From Verrucomicrobiales bacterium (GTDB lineage: Bacteria; Verrucomicrobiota; Verrucomicrobiia; Limisphaerales; UBA9464), in the NCBI GenBank assembly GCA_027488845.1, contig JAIYBC010000028.1, positions 62,001-126,000 on the forward strand: 64,000 nt of DNA, read 5' to 3'. The notes beneath the pieces are model-generated. The model saw only the letters and a program-made list of their open reading frames with translations, had not been told where the DNA came from and did no database searches. The position numbers and the translations under genes are program-made. How positions within the stretch are numbered: position 1 is the stretch's first letter; each line of letters opens with the position of its first letter. Of this stretch, positions 9,923 to 21,097 are shown one piece after another.

Positions 9923-11314
9923 ATGACCTTGCCCCCGCCCCTTCCCAAGAACCTCCGGAGACGCCTGGCCGCATTGGCCACGGCCCTGATCGCGTTCCAC
10001 GGCCCCGGACCGGCCCTGAACGCCGCGGACTGGCCCGAATGGATGGGGTCGGAACGGGACGGCGTCTGGCGGGAGACCGGCTTGGTGGAGCACTTCGACA
10101 CCGGCAGCCTGCCCGTCCGGTGGCGGGTGCCGGTGAAGGCCGGCTACGTGGGACCCGCGGTGGTGGATGGACGCGTCTACCTGCTCGACCGCGAGGCGGG
10201 AAAACCGGCCGAGCGCAAGCGTGGCGACCGTTCCCTGCCTCAGATCCCCGGCAACGAACGGGTGCTGTGTCTCGACGCCGCCACCGGACGCACCCTTTGG
10301 GAACACGTCTACGACTGTCCCTACCGCATCTCCTATCCCTCCGGTCCCCGCGCCACCCCGCTGGTACGGGACGGACGCGTCTACGCGCTTGGCGCCATGG
10401 GCGACCTGAAGTGCCTCGACGCGGCGGACGGACGGCTTCTCTGGGCGACCAATGTGGCGGCGCAGTTCCACGCCGACCCCCCGGTCTGGGGCTACGCCGC
10501 GCATCCGCTCCTGGACGGCGACCGCCTGATCCTGCCCGTCGGCGGCACCAACAGCGCCATCGTCGCCCTGCACAAGGACACCGGACGCGAACTGTGGCGG
10601 GCCCAGACCGCGGTCGAGATCGGCTACGCCCCGCCGGTGGTCCGGGATCTCGCCGGACGCCGGCAGCTGGTCTTCTGGCATGCCGACGCCGTGAGCGGGT
10701 TGGACCCGCGGGACGGTGACGTCCTCTGGAGCCATCCGTATCCGGTCGGCGGACGTCCCCAACGCCCGGAGGTGACCATCGCCCTGCCCCGCTTCTCGGG
10801 CGACCGTCTGTTCCTGACCTCCTTCTACCAGGGTTCGCTCCTGCTCCAGGTTCCCCGTGCGGGCGCCGAACCGCGGATCGTCTGGAACCGGCGCAGCCGG
10901 AAGCAGTCGGAGATGACCGAGGGACTCCACACGGTGATGAGCACCCCGGTGGTGAAGGACGGATTCGCCTACGGCATCTGCGCGTTCGGCGAGCTGCGAT
11001 GCCTGGACCTGAAGACCGGCGAGCGGCGTTGGGAGAGCCTCGACCTGTTCCGTGGGGAAGCCGGCTTCTTCGCCCATGCGTTCATCGTGGAGGAGAACGA
11101 CCGGCACTGGTTCTGGACCGACCGCGGCGAGTTGATCGTCGGGCGGTTGTCCCCGGAAGGGTTGGCGATCATCAGCCGCGCGCAGCTGCTGGAACCCGTG
11201 GAGAACACCCGTGGACGGGACGTCCTCTGGTGCCATCCCGCCTTCGCCAACCGCAGCGCCTACATCCACAACGGCCGCGAGCTGATCTGCGTGGACCTCT
11301 CCTACCAAGGCTGA
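9923..11314 (+). CDS. PQQ-binding-like beta-propeller repeat protein
   Basis: ADWPEWMGSERDGVWRETG...VLCLDAATGRTLWEHVYDCPYRISYPSGPRATPLVRDGRVYALGAMGDLKCLDAADGRLLW; signal-like N-terminus. ORF track uses GTG at 9890; ATG at 9923 preferred. Confidence 0.88.
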   Translation: MTLPPPLPKNLRRRLAALATALIAFHGPGPALNAADWPEWMGSERDGVWRETGLVEHFDTGSLPVRWRVPVKAGYVGPAVVDGRVYLLDREAGKPAERKRGDRSLPQIPGNERVLCLDAATGRTLWEHVYDCPYRISYPSGPRATPLVRDGRVYALGAMGDLKCLDAADGRLLWATNVAAQFHADPPVWGYAAHPLLDGDRLILPVGGTNSAIVALHKDTGRELWRAQTAVEIGYAPPVVRDLAGRRQLVFWHADAVSGLDPRDGDVLWSHPYPVGGRPQRPEVTIALPRFSGDRLFLTSFYQGSLLLQVPRAGAEPRIVWNRRSRKQSEMTEGLHTVMSTPVVKDGFAYGICAFGELRCLDLKTGERRWESLDLFRGEAGFFAHAFIVEENDRHWFWTDRGELIVGRLSPEGLAIISRAQLLEPVENTRGRDVLWCHPAFANRSAYIHNGRELICVDLSYQG

Positions 11315-11361
11315 GCCCCGATCCCGCCCGCCGTTCCGCGTAATCAAGCGCCACCGCGTCC

Positions 11362-11393
11362 CTTCAACGCTTCAACGCTTCAACGCTTCAACG
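11362..11393. repeat. perfect 8-bp tandem repeat (cttcaacg x4)
   Basis: cttcaacgcttcaacgcttcaacgcttcaacg read directly in the short gap between convergent genes. Confidence 0.95.
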
Positions 11394-11421
11394 CTTCATT
11401 CCTTCACCCATTCACCAACCC

Positions 11422-12855
11422 TCAGGCCACCACGGCGCGGATGACCTCGCCGTGGACGTCGGTCAGGCGGAAGTCGCGGCCGCCGAAGCGGTAGGTCAGG
11501 CGCTCGTGGTCCATGCCAAGCAGGTGCAGCACGGTCGCCCAGAGGTCGTAGGTGTTGCAGACGTCCTGCACGGCGTAGTAGCCGAGGTCGTCGGTGGCCC
11601 CGTGGACCGTCCCACCCCGGACGCCGCCGCCGGCCATCCACACGCTGAAGCCGAAGGGATTGTGGTCCCGGCCGCTCGCCCCCTGTGAGAAGGGCGTCCG
11701 GCCGAACTCGCCGCTGAACAGGATCAGGGTGTCCTCGAGCAGGCCGCGGGCGCGCAGGTCCTGGATCAGGCCGGCCAACGGCTGGTCCACCTGGCGCGCC
11801 ATGGAGCCGTGTCCTTCCAGGATCTGACCGTGCTGATCCCACGGGTTGCCGGGACCACCGGCGCCGATGCCGGAGGAGATGCAGCTCAGCTCCACGAAGC
11901 GGACTCCCCGTTCGATCAGGCGCCGGGCCACGAGGCACTGGCGTCCGTAGGCCGCGGTCGCCGCGTCGCCGGACTCGAGCCCGTACAGCCGCTTCGTCGC
12001 CGCGGTCTCGCCCGCCAGGTCGCACAGCTCGGGCACGGCGGTCTGCATGCGGTAGGCGGTCTCGTAGTTGCGGATCGCGGCCTCGACCTGCGGATCCGAG
12101 GCGGCCGGGAAACGTCCGTCCGCCTCGCGGAGGAACTCGAGCCGGCGCCGCTGGAGGGAATCGGCCTCGGCCGGTCGGATGTTGGCGAGGGCCGGGTCGC
12201 GGTCCACCTGGAGTACGGACGCCTGGTGCTCGGCCGGAAGGTAGCCGCTGCTGAACACGCCGACGCCGCCGTGCGGCACGACCGCCCCGCCGCTCTGCAA
12301 CACGACGAAACCGGGGAGGTTGCGGTTGCCGGACCCGAGTCCGTAGGCGGTCCACGCACCCGCGCTCGGATGCCCGGTGAACGGGAATCCGGTGTGCATC
12401 ATGTAGTTCCCCTGCGCGTGCTCGTTGACCTTCGTGGTCATCGAACGGATCACCGCCAGCTCGTCCGCCTGCGCCGCGATGTGCGGGAAGAGGGTCGTCA
12501 TCTCCAGTCCGCTGCGGCCCCAGCGCCGCGTCTCCCAGGGGCTACCCATGATGTTCCCGTTGTCGTTGAACATCGTGGGCTTCACCGGCACGGGCATGGG
12601 CTGGCCATGACGGCGACGCAGCTCGGGCTTCGGATCGAAGGAGTCGAGGTGCGACACGCCGCCGCTCATGTAGGCGAAGACCACGTGCTTCGCCCGCGGA
12701 CGGAAATGGGCGGGTCCCGGGAAGGACGGCCGGTCGTCGGCCAGCAACGAGGACAGTGCGACCGAACCGAATCCGAGGGAACACCGACGGAGCATCTCCC
12801 GGCGCGAGCAGGCGGCGGAGAGGGACGGCGGGGCATATGGGGAACCCGGGTTCAT
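11422..12855 (-). CDS. DUF1501 domain-containing protein
   Basis: [24 protein letters not shown]...[26 protein letters not shown]...[39 protein letters not shown]. Confidence 0.93.
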   Translation of the reverse strand: MNPGSPYAPPSLSAACSRREMLRRCSLGFGSVALSSLLADDRPSFPGPAHFRPRAKHVVFAYMSGGVSHLDSFDPKPELRRRHGQPMPVPVKPTMFNDNGNIMGSPWETRRWGRSGLEMTTLFPHIAAQADELAVIRSMTTKVNEHAQGNYMMHTGFPFTGHPSAGAWTAYGLGSGNRNLPGFVVLQSGGAVVPHGGVGVFSSGYLPAEHQASVLQVDRDPALANIRPAEADSLQRRRLEFLREADGRFPAASDPQVEAAIRNYETAYRMQTAVPELCDLAGETAATKRLYGLESGDAATAAYGRQCLVARRLIERGVRFVELSCISSGIGAGGPGNPWDQHGQILEGHGSMARQVDQPLAGLIQDLRARGLLEDTLILFSGEFGRTPFSQGASGRDHNPFGFSVWMAGGGVRGGTVHGATDDLGYYAVQDVCNTYDLWATVLHLLGMDHERLTYRFGGRDFRLTDVHGEVIRAVVA

Positions 12856-12859
12856 GGGA

Positions 12860-15800
12860 TCAGCGGAGGAACAGGAACTCCTTCAGGTTGAACAGCGCCT
12901 GCGCGTAGTCGCGCCACGCCGCCGCGTCCGCATCGGCACCGGAACCGTGCAGGCGCCGGAGATCGGCGACGTAGGCCTCGGCGGCGGCGAGTTCCGGGTC
13001 CGACGGCGGACGTGCGAACGCCTCGGCATGGAAACGCCGGATGCGTCCCGCCGCGGTGGACTCGCCCCGGGTCACCACCTCCGCCCAGCGGGCGGCCTGG
13101 GCGACCACGAACGGATCGTTGAGCAACGCGAGGGATTGCGCCGGCACGTTGGTCACCTCGCGCTGGCCCAAGGTGGTGAAGGGCCGCGGCTGGTCGAAGG
13201 TCTCCAGGAACGGGTTCAGGAAGTTCCGCCTCACGGTCAGGTACAGGCTGCGCCGCGTCTGCCGGTCCACCGGCGCCAAGGCGTCCGAACCCGCGCCGAA
13301 CTGGGTCAGGTCGAGCCGGCGTCCCAAGGCCAACAGCGCATCACGGAGCATCTCCGCCTCCAGGCGACGCACCCGGGCATGCGTGAGCAGCGTGTTCGCG
13401 GGATCCTTCTGCGCCGAATCCGACGGCGGTTCCGAGGAGAGCCGGAAGGCCCGCGACAACAGCAGTTCGCGCAGCATCGCCTTCGTCGACCAGCGCTCCG
13501 CGACCAGGCGGCGGGCCAGCCAGTCGAGCATCTCGGGATGGGTGGGCGTCTCGCCGAGCCGGCCGAAGTTGTCGAGGGTGCCGACGAGTCCGCGACCGAA
13601 GACGTGGTACCAGATCCGGTTCGCCATCACCCGCGCCGTGAGCGGGTTCGATGGCGCGGTGAGGTCCTCGGCCAATTCCAGCCGACCGCTCCGTTCGGTC
13701 CGGTAGGGGCTCGTGGACACCAGCCGCAGGTAGCCGCGCGGGACCGTCGCCTGGGGCTTGCGCGGATCCCCTCGCGAGTACAGCGGGGAATCGGCGGCAT
13801 CCGCCTCCACCACGCCCGGCACTCGCCGCGGCACCGGGATCTCCGACTCGAGCCGCCGATACTCCGCGAGCGTCGGCAGTACCTCGGGCAGGTCGTTGGT
13901 CGTGGACGGAAGCAGTCCCGCCCGGACGAAGGAGTCCAGGAACAGACGTTGGTCCTCGGAGGGATTCCCGGAGCGCCACGCGGCGACCGCGGATTTCAGC
14001 CGGCTCCGCAGCCGCCCTCCCCATTCGGGCAATGAGGCCGGCGGCGCTGCGGAGTCCCACCACGGTTCCCCGGGGTCCGCCGACTCGGGCGCGGCGCCCG
14101 CGTCATGGAAGACCACCTCCATCACGCCGAAGAACGAGCGTCCGCCCGGGCCCGCCGGCGAGCGGTCTCGCGAGGTCACGTCGTCTGCGGTCGCGAACTC
14201 CAGGTACGCGGTCGAGCCCTTGCGGTAGGCGGTGTCGAGCCGGATCCAGGTCGGTGCGTCGGAATCGATGTTGGACTGCGGGAAGATGTTCCCCTGTCCG
14301 ATCGGATAGAGATCAGGAATGAGCCGGACCCGCGCGCCCTTGCCGCCGACGACGCGGACGCTGATGCGGTCGGTCTCCACGCGGAACCGGGGCGAGGCGA
14401 ACACCCCGTTGTGCTTCTGCGAAAGGCGGTGGCTGTGGACGCCCGATGGAAGCAGTCCGGCGAGGATGCGTTCCCCGACGGGTTCCACGGCGAAGTCGCC
14501 GCCCGCCGGGATCGATTCCGGCGGGTTGGCCCCGTACCGGAACCAGCCTTGGAATCCGCCGCCGGAGAAATCCCACGCCGGCTTCAATGGGCCGTTTCGT
14601 CGGGCCAAACGTTCCCCCCGGATTCCCTCCCGACGTTTCACGTGCGCCTTCCAGGCCGAGGCGAACCCGTCGCCCTCAAGGCCGGCGAACCGTCGGAGAT
14701 CGGAGAGCGGATGCCCTTCCTGGGCGACGACACGATCCAGCGCCGCCTGCCAGCGGTTGCGCTCGGCAAGCCGCGTCGGGAAGCCGGGGAACCGGCGTTC
14801 CAATTCCGAACGACGGTTGGCCAGTTCCGCCTCGACCGAGGCGAGTTCCGCCGCCTGCGCCGGCGTCAACGCCGCCACGATCCGCTCGCGGCTGACCTGT
14901 CCCGGACCCGAGAGGTAGCCGGCGCGGATCTCCTCCGCGGTGAGGGCTCGGTCGAAGAGGCGCGCCTCGTCGATCGCCCCGGAAAGGAAGGCGTTCGAGC
15001 CGCCCGTGTGGCGGCGTCCCAGGAGCACCCGCGCCCCGCCCGCCGCGAAGCGTTTCGGCGACCCCGGCTTGCGTGGTTCGCCGTAGGGCTCGCCGTTCCG
15101 GTAGAGGACGACGGTGCCGTCCTGACGGTAGACCACCGCGACGTGGATGCGCTCGCCCGGCGCGGCGGTCTCGGCGGGACCTCCCGCGGACCGGGTGCGC
15201 GCGAAGCCTTCGCTTCCGGCCAGCCAATGCCGGGCCTCCTGCTCGCCGAACACGAGCGCGTCGAATTCCCCGCCGCCCGGCGTCTCCACCGTGACCACAC
15301 CGCCGCCGCGTTGCGTCAGGTCGGCCAGGAACACCCAGGCTTCGAGGGTCTTCTCGCCGAGTGCCGTCGCCAGCGGAGGCGTCTGCAGGAAGGCCGACCG
15401 GCCATCCAGCACCAAGCGGCCGTCGAGCACCTTCGCGCCGCCTTCGAGGGAGCCATGCAGGTTGCCGACGGCATCGCGGGCGTCGGTGTCGAAGGACCAG
15501 GCCGCGATCGGCTTGGGTCCGGCCACGACGGCCTCCTTGCGCACCGACTCTCCGCCCCGTTTCAGGGCGGCCGCACGGCCAAGGGACTCGAGTCGGGCGA
15601 CTTCGTTTTCGAGCCGTCGGATCTCCGCCTGGATCCCGGATCCGGGAAGCGCTGTCCGGGCCGCGGCACCGGCGTCCACGGGCGCCATCAGGCGGTCGAT
15701 CAACGGGTCCACCGCCCGATCCCAGGCCTCGCCGAGGTTCCCACGCAGGAGGGTCCTCAGGCTTTCCAGGCGATCCCGATGGACCGTGAGGCGCTCCGGA

Positions 15801-17023
15801 AGGTCGATGGTGAGCCGGGTGGGACGGACGCTGGCGAAGACACCCTGGAGCGCGGCGTAGTCCCGGTCGCTGATGGGATCGAACTTGTGGCTGTGGCACC
15901 GCGCACAGGACGTGGTGAGCCCCTGGAACGCCTTCGACACCACGTCGATCTGGCTGTCGAGGGTCTTCATCTGCTCGTCCAGGGTGTCGACCGGGTTGAA
16001 GCCGTGTTCGACCAGCCGGAAGTGGGCGAGACCGATGAGGGATTCGTCGACGCCGTCGGCCGCGTTCCAACGGGGTGTTTCCAGGAGGTCGCCGGCGACG
16101 TGTTCGCGGATGAGACGGTCGAGCGGGACGTCGGCGTTGAAGGCGCGGACCAGGTAGTCGCGATAACGCCAGGCGTCGGGAATGTCCGGATCGCCTTCGC
16201 TGCCGTGGGTCTCGGCGAAACGCATGAGGTCCATCCAATGGCGCGCCCAGGTCTCGCCGAACTGGGGCGAGCCAAGAAGTCGATCGACCACCTTGGCCCA
16301 GGCCCCGGGCTCGGTGTCGCCCACGAACGCCTCCACCTCCTGTGGCGTGGGAGGCAGTCCGGTCAGGAGGAACGTCCCACGACGCAGCAACGTCCGACGG
16401 TCGGCATCGCCGCTCGGACGCAGGCCACGCGCCTCCATGGCGGCGAGGAGGAAGCGGTCCACGGCCCCGGACGGCCACGCGGCGTCGCCGACCTGGGGAA
16501 CGGGAGGATCGGCGATGGGACGGAAGCTCCACCAGTCGCGGCGGGTGGCGAAGGTGGACTCCCAGTTGGACGCGCCAGCCGCCGTTCCGGCAGCCGGGGG
16601 CTGGTCCCTCGGATCCTCGGCACCGGCGTCGATCCAGGCGGCGAGGTCCGCGATGGCGGCATCCGGCAACCGTGGCCGGTCCTTCGGCATCGGCTCGACC
16701 CCGGCGTCATGGCGCACCGATCGGACCAGCAGGCTCCCTGCGGATTTGCCTGGGAGCACCGCGGGACCGCTCTTCCCTCCCCGACGGAGGCCGTCGCGGA
16801 AGTCCACCCTCAGACCGCCCTTCTGCTTCTCCGGCCCATGGCATTCCACGCACTCGGAGTGCAGCAGCGGACGGATGCGTTGCTCGAAGAAGTCGGGGCC
16901 GGCGGTGGGGGTTGCGGCCCTGGCCGACGTCGGTGCCGCACCGGCGAGCAGGATGCCGACGACGGCGCCGATCCCGGTGTTGCGGAACCTCGACTTCGGC
17001 TTCGTGGAGACCTGTGGTTTCAA
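12860..17023 (-). CDS. PSD1 / planctomycete cytochrome c (DUF1549/DUF1553) protein with LamG-like insert
   Basis: 1387 aa; [39 protein letters not shown] (CxxCH), [107 protein letters not shown] start in the ORF track. Confidence 0.93.
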   Translation of the reverse strand: MKPQVSTKPKSRFRNTGIGAVVGILLAGAAPTSARAATPTAGPDFFEQRIRPLLHSECVECHGPEKQKGGLRVDFRDGLRRGGKSGPAVLPGKSAGSLLVRSVRHDAGVEPMPKDRPRLPDAAIADLAAWIDAGAEDPRDQPPAAGTAAGASNWESTFATRRDWWSFRPIADPPVPQVGDAAWPSGAVDRFLLAAMEARGLRPSGDADRRTLLRRGTFLLTGLPPTPQEVEAFVGDTEPGAWAKVVDRLLGSPQFGETWARHWMDLMRFAETHGSEGDPDIPDAWRYRDYLVRAFNADVPLDRLIREHVAGDLLETPRWNAADGVDESLIGLAHFRLVEHGFNPVDTLDEQMKTLDSQIDVVSKAFQGLTTSCARCHSHKFDPISDRDYAALQGVFASVRPTRLTIDLPERLTVHRDRLESLRTLLRGNLGEAWDRAVDPLIDRLMAPVDAGAAARTALPGSGIQAEIRRLENEVARLESLGRAAALKRGGESVRKEAVVAGPKPIAAWSFDTDARDAVGNLHGSLEGGAKVLDGRLVLDGRSAFLQTPPLATALGEKTLEAWVFLADLTQRGGGVVTVETPGGGEFDALVFGEQEARHWLAGSEGFARTRSAGGPAETAAPGERIHVAVVYRQDGTVVLYRNGEPYGEPRKPGSPKRFAAGGARVLLGRRHTGGSNAFLSGAIDEARLFDRALTAEEIRAGYLSGPGQVSRERIVAALTPAQAAELASVEAELANRRSELERRFPGFPTRLAERNRWQAALDRVVAQEGHPLSDLRRFAGLEGDGFASAWKAHVKRREGIRGERLARRNGPLKPAWDFSGGGFQGWFRYGANPPESIPAGGDFAVEPVGERILAGLLPSGVHSHRLSQKHNGVFASPRFRVETDRISVRVVGGKGARVRLIPDLYPIGQGNIFPQSNIDSDAPTWIRLDTAYRKGSTAYLEFATADDVTSRDRSPAGPGGRSFFGVMEVVFHDAGAAPESADPGEPWWDSAAPPASLPEWGGRLRSRLKSAVAAWRSGNPSEDQRLFLDSFVRAGLLPSTTNDLPEVLPTLAEYRRLESEIPVPRRVPGVVEADAADSPLYSRGDPRKPQATVPRGYLRLVSTSPYRTERSGRLELAEDLTAPSNPLTARVMANRIWYHVFGRGLVGTLDNFGRLGETPTHPEMLDWLARRLVAERWSTKAMLRELLLSRAFRLSSEPPSDSAQKDPANTLLTHARVRRLEAEMLRDALLALGRRLDLTQFGAGSDALAPVDRQTRRSLYLTVRRNFLNPFLETFDQPRPFTTLGQREVTNVPAQSLALLNDPFVVAQAARWAEVVTRGESTAAGRIRRFHAEAFARPPSDPELAAAEAYVADLRRLHGSGADADAAAWRDYAQALFNLKEFLFLR

Positions 17024-17233
17024 CCGGGAAAACTCCCGGGCTTCCGTCGTGGAAACGGCCCGGGGATTCCGTTGAGTACCGGAGCGCGGCCCGGGGTGTC
17101 AGCCCGAAACGCCGTGGGCCGGCAAATATGGGGCGGCCGGCCTGACGCGGTCCGGCGAAAACGGCGCAGACGCTCCTTTGCGCTGGTTCGTGAGGTCCCT
17201 TCCCGCTTCCCGCTTCCCCGGAACCCATCCGGT

Positions 17234-18235
17234 TCAGGCGGCGGAGGAACGGGCCCTTGCGACCTGCTCCGCGAGACGGATGGCGGCCTCCATGCTGGAG
17301 GGATCCGCCAACCCCTGCCCGGCGATGTCGTAGGCGGTGCCGTGGTCGGGCGAGGTGCGGACGAACGGGAGCCCCAGCGTCCAGTTCACCCCGTTGTCGA
17401 ACGCGACCATCTTCAGGGGCGCGAGACCCTGGTCGTGGTACATGGCGACCACCGCGTCGTAGTCGCCGCGGAACACGCGGTGGAACAGGGTGTCGGCGGG
17501 GAACGGACCATGGACGTCCACGCCCGCGGCCTTGGCCAGGTCGACGGCGGGCCGGATCACCGCGATCTCCTCGCCTCCGAGGAGGCCGCCTTCGCCGGCG
17601 TGGGGATTGAGACCGCAGACCCCGATCCGACGACGCGGCAGACCCAGCAGCCGGCAGGCGTCGGCAGCCAAGGCGATGGCGTCGACGATGCCGTCGCGGG
17701 TCAGCGAGGCCGACACCGCCGAGATCGGCACATGGGTCGTGGCCAGGGCCACCCGCAGCCAACGTCCGCGTTCGTCATGGCCGAGGAGCATCATGGCGAA
17801 CCGTTCCGTGCCGGACAGTTCGGCGAGGAACTCCGTCTGGCCGACGAAGGGCGTGCCGGTGCGGAGGATGGCCTCCTTGCTGACCGGGGCGGTGACAAGC
17901 GCCTGGAACTCCCCGGAGAGACAGCGGCGTGCCCCTTCGGAGAGCGCCTCGAGGGCGGAGAGGGCCGCGCGCGGATCCCCGGCGGGCAAATCCTCGGGCA
18001 GGCTGTCCCCGGCCACCGGAAGCCGATAGACGCGGCACGGTTCGGAATCCGCCCCACGCCATTCCGGAAGGTCCGACTCGAGGCCCATCAGGCCGCACAT
18101 CCGGGACGCCGCTCCGGAGTCGCCGATGAGCACGTACCGGGTGTCGGAATCCCCGCCGGCGAGCCGGGCAACCGCACGGAAGGCGACCTCGGGGCCGACA
18201 CCGGTGGTGTCGCCGAGGGTGATGCCGAGGATCAT
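17234..18235 (-). CDS. pdxA: 4-hydroxythreonine-4-phosphate dehydrogenase
   Basis: MILGITLGDTTGVGPEVAFRAVA...VTAPVSKEAI...GQTEFLAEL...YHDQGLAPLKMVAFDNGVNWTLGLPFVRTSPDHGTAYDIAGQG. Confidence 0.96.
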   Translation of the reverse strand: MILGITLGDTTGVGPEVAFRAVARLAGGDSDTRYVLIGDSGAASRMCGLMGLESDLPEWRGADSEPCRVYRLPVAGDSLPEDLPAGDPRAALSALEALSEGARRCLSGEFQALVTAPVSKEAILRTGTPFVGQTEFLAELSGTERFAMMLLGHDERGRWLRVALATTHVPISAVSASLTRDGIVDAIALAADACRLLGLPRRRIGVCGLNPHAGEGGLLGGEEIAVIRPAVDLAKAAGVDVHGPFPADTLFHRVFRGDYDAVVAMYHDQGLAPLKMVAFDNGVNWTLGLPFVRTSPDHGTAYDIAGQGLADPSSMEAAIRLAEQVARARSSAA

Positions 18236-18272
18236 CGCGTTCGCTTGGGGATACCCGGACGGGTTGCCGGGC

Positions 18273-19238
18273 TCAGAAGTAGCGGACGAAGGCCTTCTTG
18301 CGCATCCGGGCCAACCACTGCTTCTGCAGGCGTTGCCGTTCGGAGTCCTTGAGCGTGGTCTCGACCTCCTGGCGGACCTCCGCGAGCGGCTTCACGCCGG
18401 CGGGCTGCTTCTCCTCGACCTTGAGCAGGAACCGGGTCCCCTGGATTTCCAGCACCTCGCTCAGCTGTCCGGGCGGCAGCGCGAAGGCCACCTTGCGCAA
18501 CTCCTCGCGCAGCGAGTTCTCCTCCGTCCAACCGCGGTCGCCGCCCTTGAATCGGCGGGCGTCGTCCGACAGCTCGTCGGCCACCTTGGCGAAATCCTCA
18601 CCGGCCTTGAGACGTTGGACGGCGGTCTCGGCGATCTTCACCGACTCGTCCGGCGCGTGCTTGGCGCGGTCGATCACGATCATCCGCAGCTTCACGCGGT
18701 TCCCCACCTTGTACTTCGAGGAATTGGTCGCGTAGTAGTTCTCGATCTTCTTCGGCGAGATGGTGAGTTCGTCGCGGACGTTCTTGAGCGTCATCTGGAA
18801 GATGATGAAGTCCTCCTTCTCGTCCTTCTTGAACTGCTCGTAGGTGCGGTTTTCGGCACGCAGGGTCTTGGTCAACGCCACGCGGTCGCCGCCGAAGTCC
18901 TTCTTCACCCGCAGCTTGATCATGTCGTCGATCAGGGAATCGGGGAAGCCGTAGCCCTTCTCCTTGAACTCGTCGACGATGAGCTGTCGGTCGATGAGCT
19001 GCTCGAGCTGGTCCTCGAGGATGCGGGCGCGGCGCTTGAGGTAGTCGTCCTCGGTCGTCGCCGTGCGCGCCGCCGCGGCGAGCTCGCGCTGGGCGCTGCC
19101 GAGCACGTGGTCGCGGGTGATGACCGTGTCGTTGACGATGGCCTGGATGCCGTTGAAGGGCACCGGCACCTGTCCCCGAACGGATGCGGCGGCCAGACCG
19201 ATCGCGGCCGCGAACACCCACAGACGATTCCGAATCAT
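18273..19238 (-). CDS. periplasmic peptidyl-prolyl cis-trans isomerase, SurA/PpiC-like
   Basis: From ATG at 19238: MIRNRLWVFAAAIGLAAASVRGQVPVPFNGIQAIVNDTVIT...parvulin-like region DDARRFKGGDRGWTEENSLREELRKVAFALPPGQLSEVLEIQGTRFLLKVEEK. Confidence 0.88.
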   Translation of the reverse strand: MIRNRLWVFAAAIGLAAASVRGQVPVPFNGIQAIVNDTVITRDHVLGSAQRELAAAARTATTEDDYLKRRARILEDQLEQLIDRQLIVDEFKEKGYGFPDSLIDDMIKLRVKKDFGGDRVALTKTLRAENRTYEQFKKDEKEDFIIFQMTLKNVRDELTISPKKIENYYATNSSKYKVGNRVKLRMIVIDRAKHAPDESVKIAETAVQRLKAGEDFAKVADELSDDARRFKGGDRGWTEENSLREELRKVAFALPPGQLSEVLEIQGTRFLLKVEEKQPAGVKPLAEVRQEVETTLKDSERQRLQKQWLARMRKKAFVRYF

Positions 19239-19406
19239 GGGGGCCAGCCTAGGAACCGCCTCCGGAAGGGTCAACCGGGCGATGAAGTCGGTGGGGAACG
19301 GCGCGCAGGTCACGTTTCGATGTCGGAGGGCGAAGCGCCTTGACCGGGTCGCACGACAAACGCGAAGGAGGGGACGTCCCGCAGGCTTCCGAAGCGGCTC
19401 CACTCC

Positions 19407-21011
19407 ATGCTCACCCACGGACCAATCCAAAGCGCCCTCCGCCATGAGGGCGGACTGACCCGACGACTCTTCCTCGCGCAGGCCGCCGCCATCGCCGCAC
19501 TGCCCGCATTCGCCGCCGCCCGGCCGGGCCCGGTCGGCCGTCCCGCGTTCGACACCGATCCGTTCCGGCTCGGCGTGGCCTCCGGGGATCCGTCCGAGGA
19601 CGGCATGGTCCTCTGGACCCGGCTTTGCCCGCGTCCGCTGGAGCCGGACCACGGGATGCCGCAGGAGGCGGTCGCCGTGCGTTGGGAGATCGCGGAGAAC
19701 GAATCCATGAGCCGTGGGGTGCGGCGTGGGACGACCCTGGCGACACCACAACTGGCGCATTCGGTGCACGTGGAGGTGACGGGCCTGCGACCGGGACGCA
19801 CCTACTGGTACCGCTTCCACGCCGGCGGCGCGACCAGCCCCGTCGGACGGACCCGCACGCTGCCACCGAGGGAAAGCCTTCCGGCGAAGCTGCGTTTCGC
19901 GTTCGCCTCCTGCCAGCACCTCGAGCATGGCCACTTCACGGCCTACCGGCACATGGCGGCGCAGGACCCCGACTTCGTGGTCCACCTCGGCGACTACATC
20001 TACGAGGGACCCGGGAAGGAAGGCCAGGTCCGCCGGCACACGGGTCCGGAGAAGGGTCGCTTGCAGACGCTGCGCGACTACCGGATCCGCCATTCCCAGT
20101 ACCGCTCCGATCCCGACCTCCAGGCCATGCACGCGCGGTGTCCGTGGTGGGTGACCTGGGACGACCACGAGTTCGACAACAACTACGCGAACACGGTTCC
20201 CGACAACAAGGACACCGACCCGGCGACCTTCCTGATCCGGCGGGCGGCGGCGTATCAGGCGTACTACGAGGCGATGCCGCTGAGGTCCTCCTGCATTCCC
20301 GCGGGACCGGACCTCCGTCTCTACCGGGGCATGGCGTTTGGTCGTCTGGCGGAGTTCCAGATCCTGGACACCCGCCAATACCGGACCGACCAACCGAATG
20401 GTGACGGGCCCAAGCCGTTGAACGCCGCGGCCCTCGATCCCGCGAACAGCCTCCTCGGGCGTGAACAACGCAACTGGCTGGACAGCCGGCTGATCGCCTC
20501 GCAGGGGCGTTGGAACGTGATCGCACAGCAGGTGATGATGGGCATGGTGGCCAGGGTTCCGAAGGCCGACGGAGCGGAACGGACGTACTCCATGGACCAG
20601 TGGCCCGGCGCCGCGCACGAGCGCATGGCGCTGGCGAGGTTCTGGCAGGACCGCCGCGTCCCGAACCCGGTGGTCCTCACCGGCGACATCCATTCCAATT
20701 GGGTCAACGACCTCCGCGTGGACGACCGGATCGGCGATTCGCCGGTCGTGGCCACCGAGTTCGTCGGCACCAGCATCAGCAGCGGCGGCAAGGGCGGCCT
20801 CGCCGAGGCCGAGTTGGGGAAGCTGCAGGCCGAAAACCCGTGCGTCCGGTTCTTTTCCCGCGAACGCGGATACGTCCTCTGCACGGTCACCCCCGAACAG
20901 TGGCGCAGCGACTACCTCGCCGCCGAGGACGTGACCCAGCCCAACGGACCGGTGGTCCTCCGCAGGTCGTTCGTGGTAGAGTCGGGCAAGGCCGGCGCCA
21001 TCAAGGCCTGA
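19407..21011 (+). CDS. alkaline phosphatase D family protein (PhoD-like), Tat-type signal
   Basis: LTRRLFLAQAAAIAALPAFAAA; FRLGVASGDPSEDGMVLWTRL; VHLGDYIYE; WDDHEFDNNYAN; VLTGDIHSNWVNDL. Confidence 0.94.
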   Translation: MLTHGPIQSALRHEGGLTRRLFLAQAAAIAALPAFAAARPGPVGRPAFDTDPFRLGVASGDPSEDGMVLWTRLCPRPLEPDHGMPQEAVAVRWEIAENESMSRGVRRGTTLATPQLAHSVHVEVTGLRPGRTYWYRFHAGGATSPVGRTRTLPPRESLPAKLRFAFASCQHLEHGHFTAYRHMAAQDPDFVVHLGDYIYEGPGKEGQVRRHTGPEKGRLQTLRDYRIRHSQYRSDPDLQAMHARCPWWVTWDDHEFDNNYANTVPDNKDTDPATFLIRRAAAYQAYYEAMPLRSSCIPAGPDLRLYRGMAFGRLAEFQILDTRQYRTDQPNGDGPKPLNAAALDPANSLLGREQRNWLDSRLIASQGRWNVIAQQVMMGMVARVPKADGAERTYSMDQWPGAAHERMALARFWQDRRVPNPVVLTGDIHSNWVNDLRVDDRIGDSPVVATEFVGTSISSGGKGGLAEAELGKLQAENPCVRFFSRERGYVLCTVTPEQWRSDYLAAEDVTQPNGPVVLRRSFVVESGKAGAIKA

Positions 21012-21097
21012 TCCTTGCGCGGGGCCGGCGCCGGCTCCGACGGACGGGCGGGTTTGCCTTGGATGCGGGCGCGGCGCCGAAGAGGTTCAGGATCCGA

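Noticed and set aside
14105-18352. 1415-aa plus-strand ORF
   Set aside because: Antisense to the PSD1 and pdxA genes, both with clear family motifs; low-complexity R/G/E/V composition typical of a GC-rich shadow frame.
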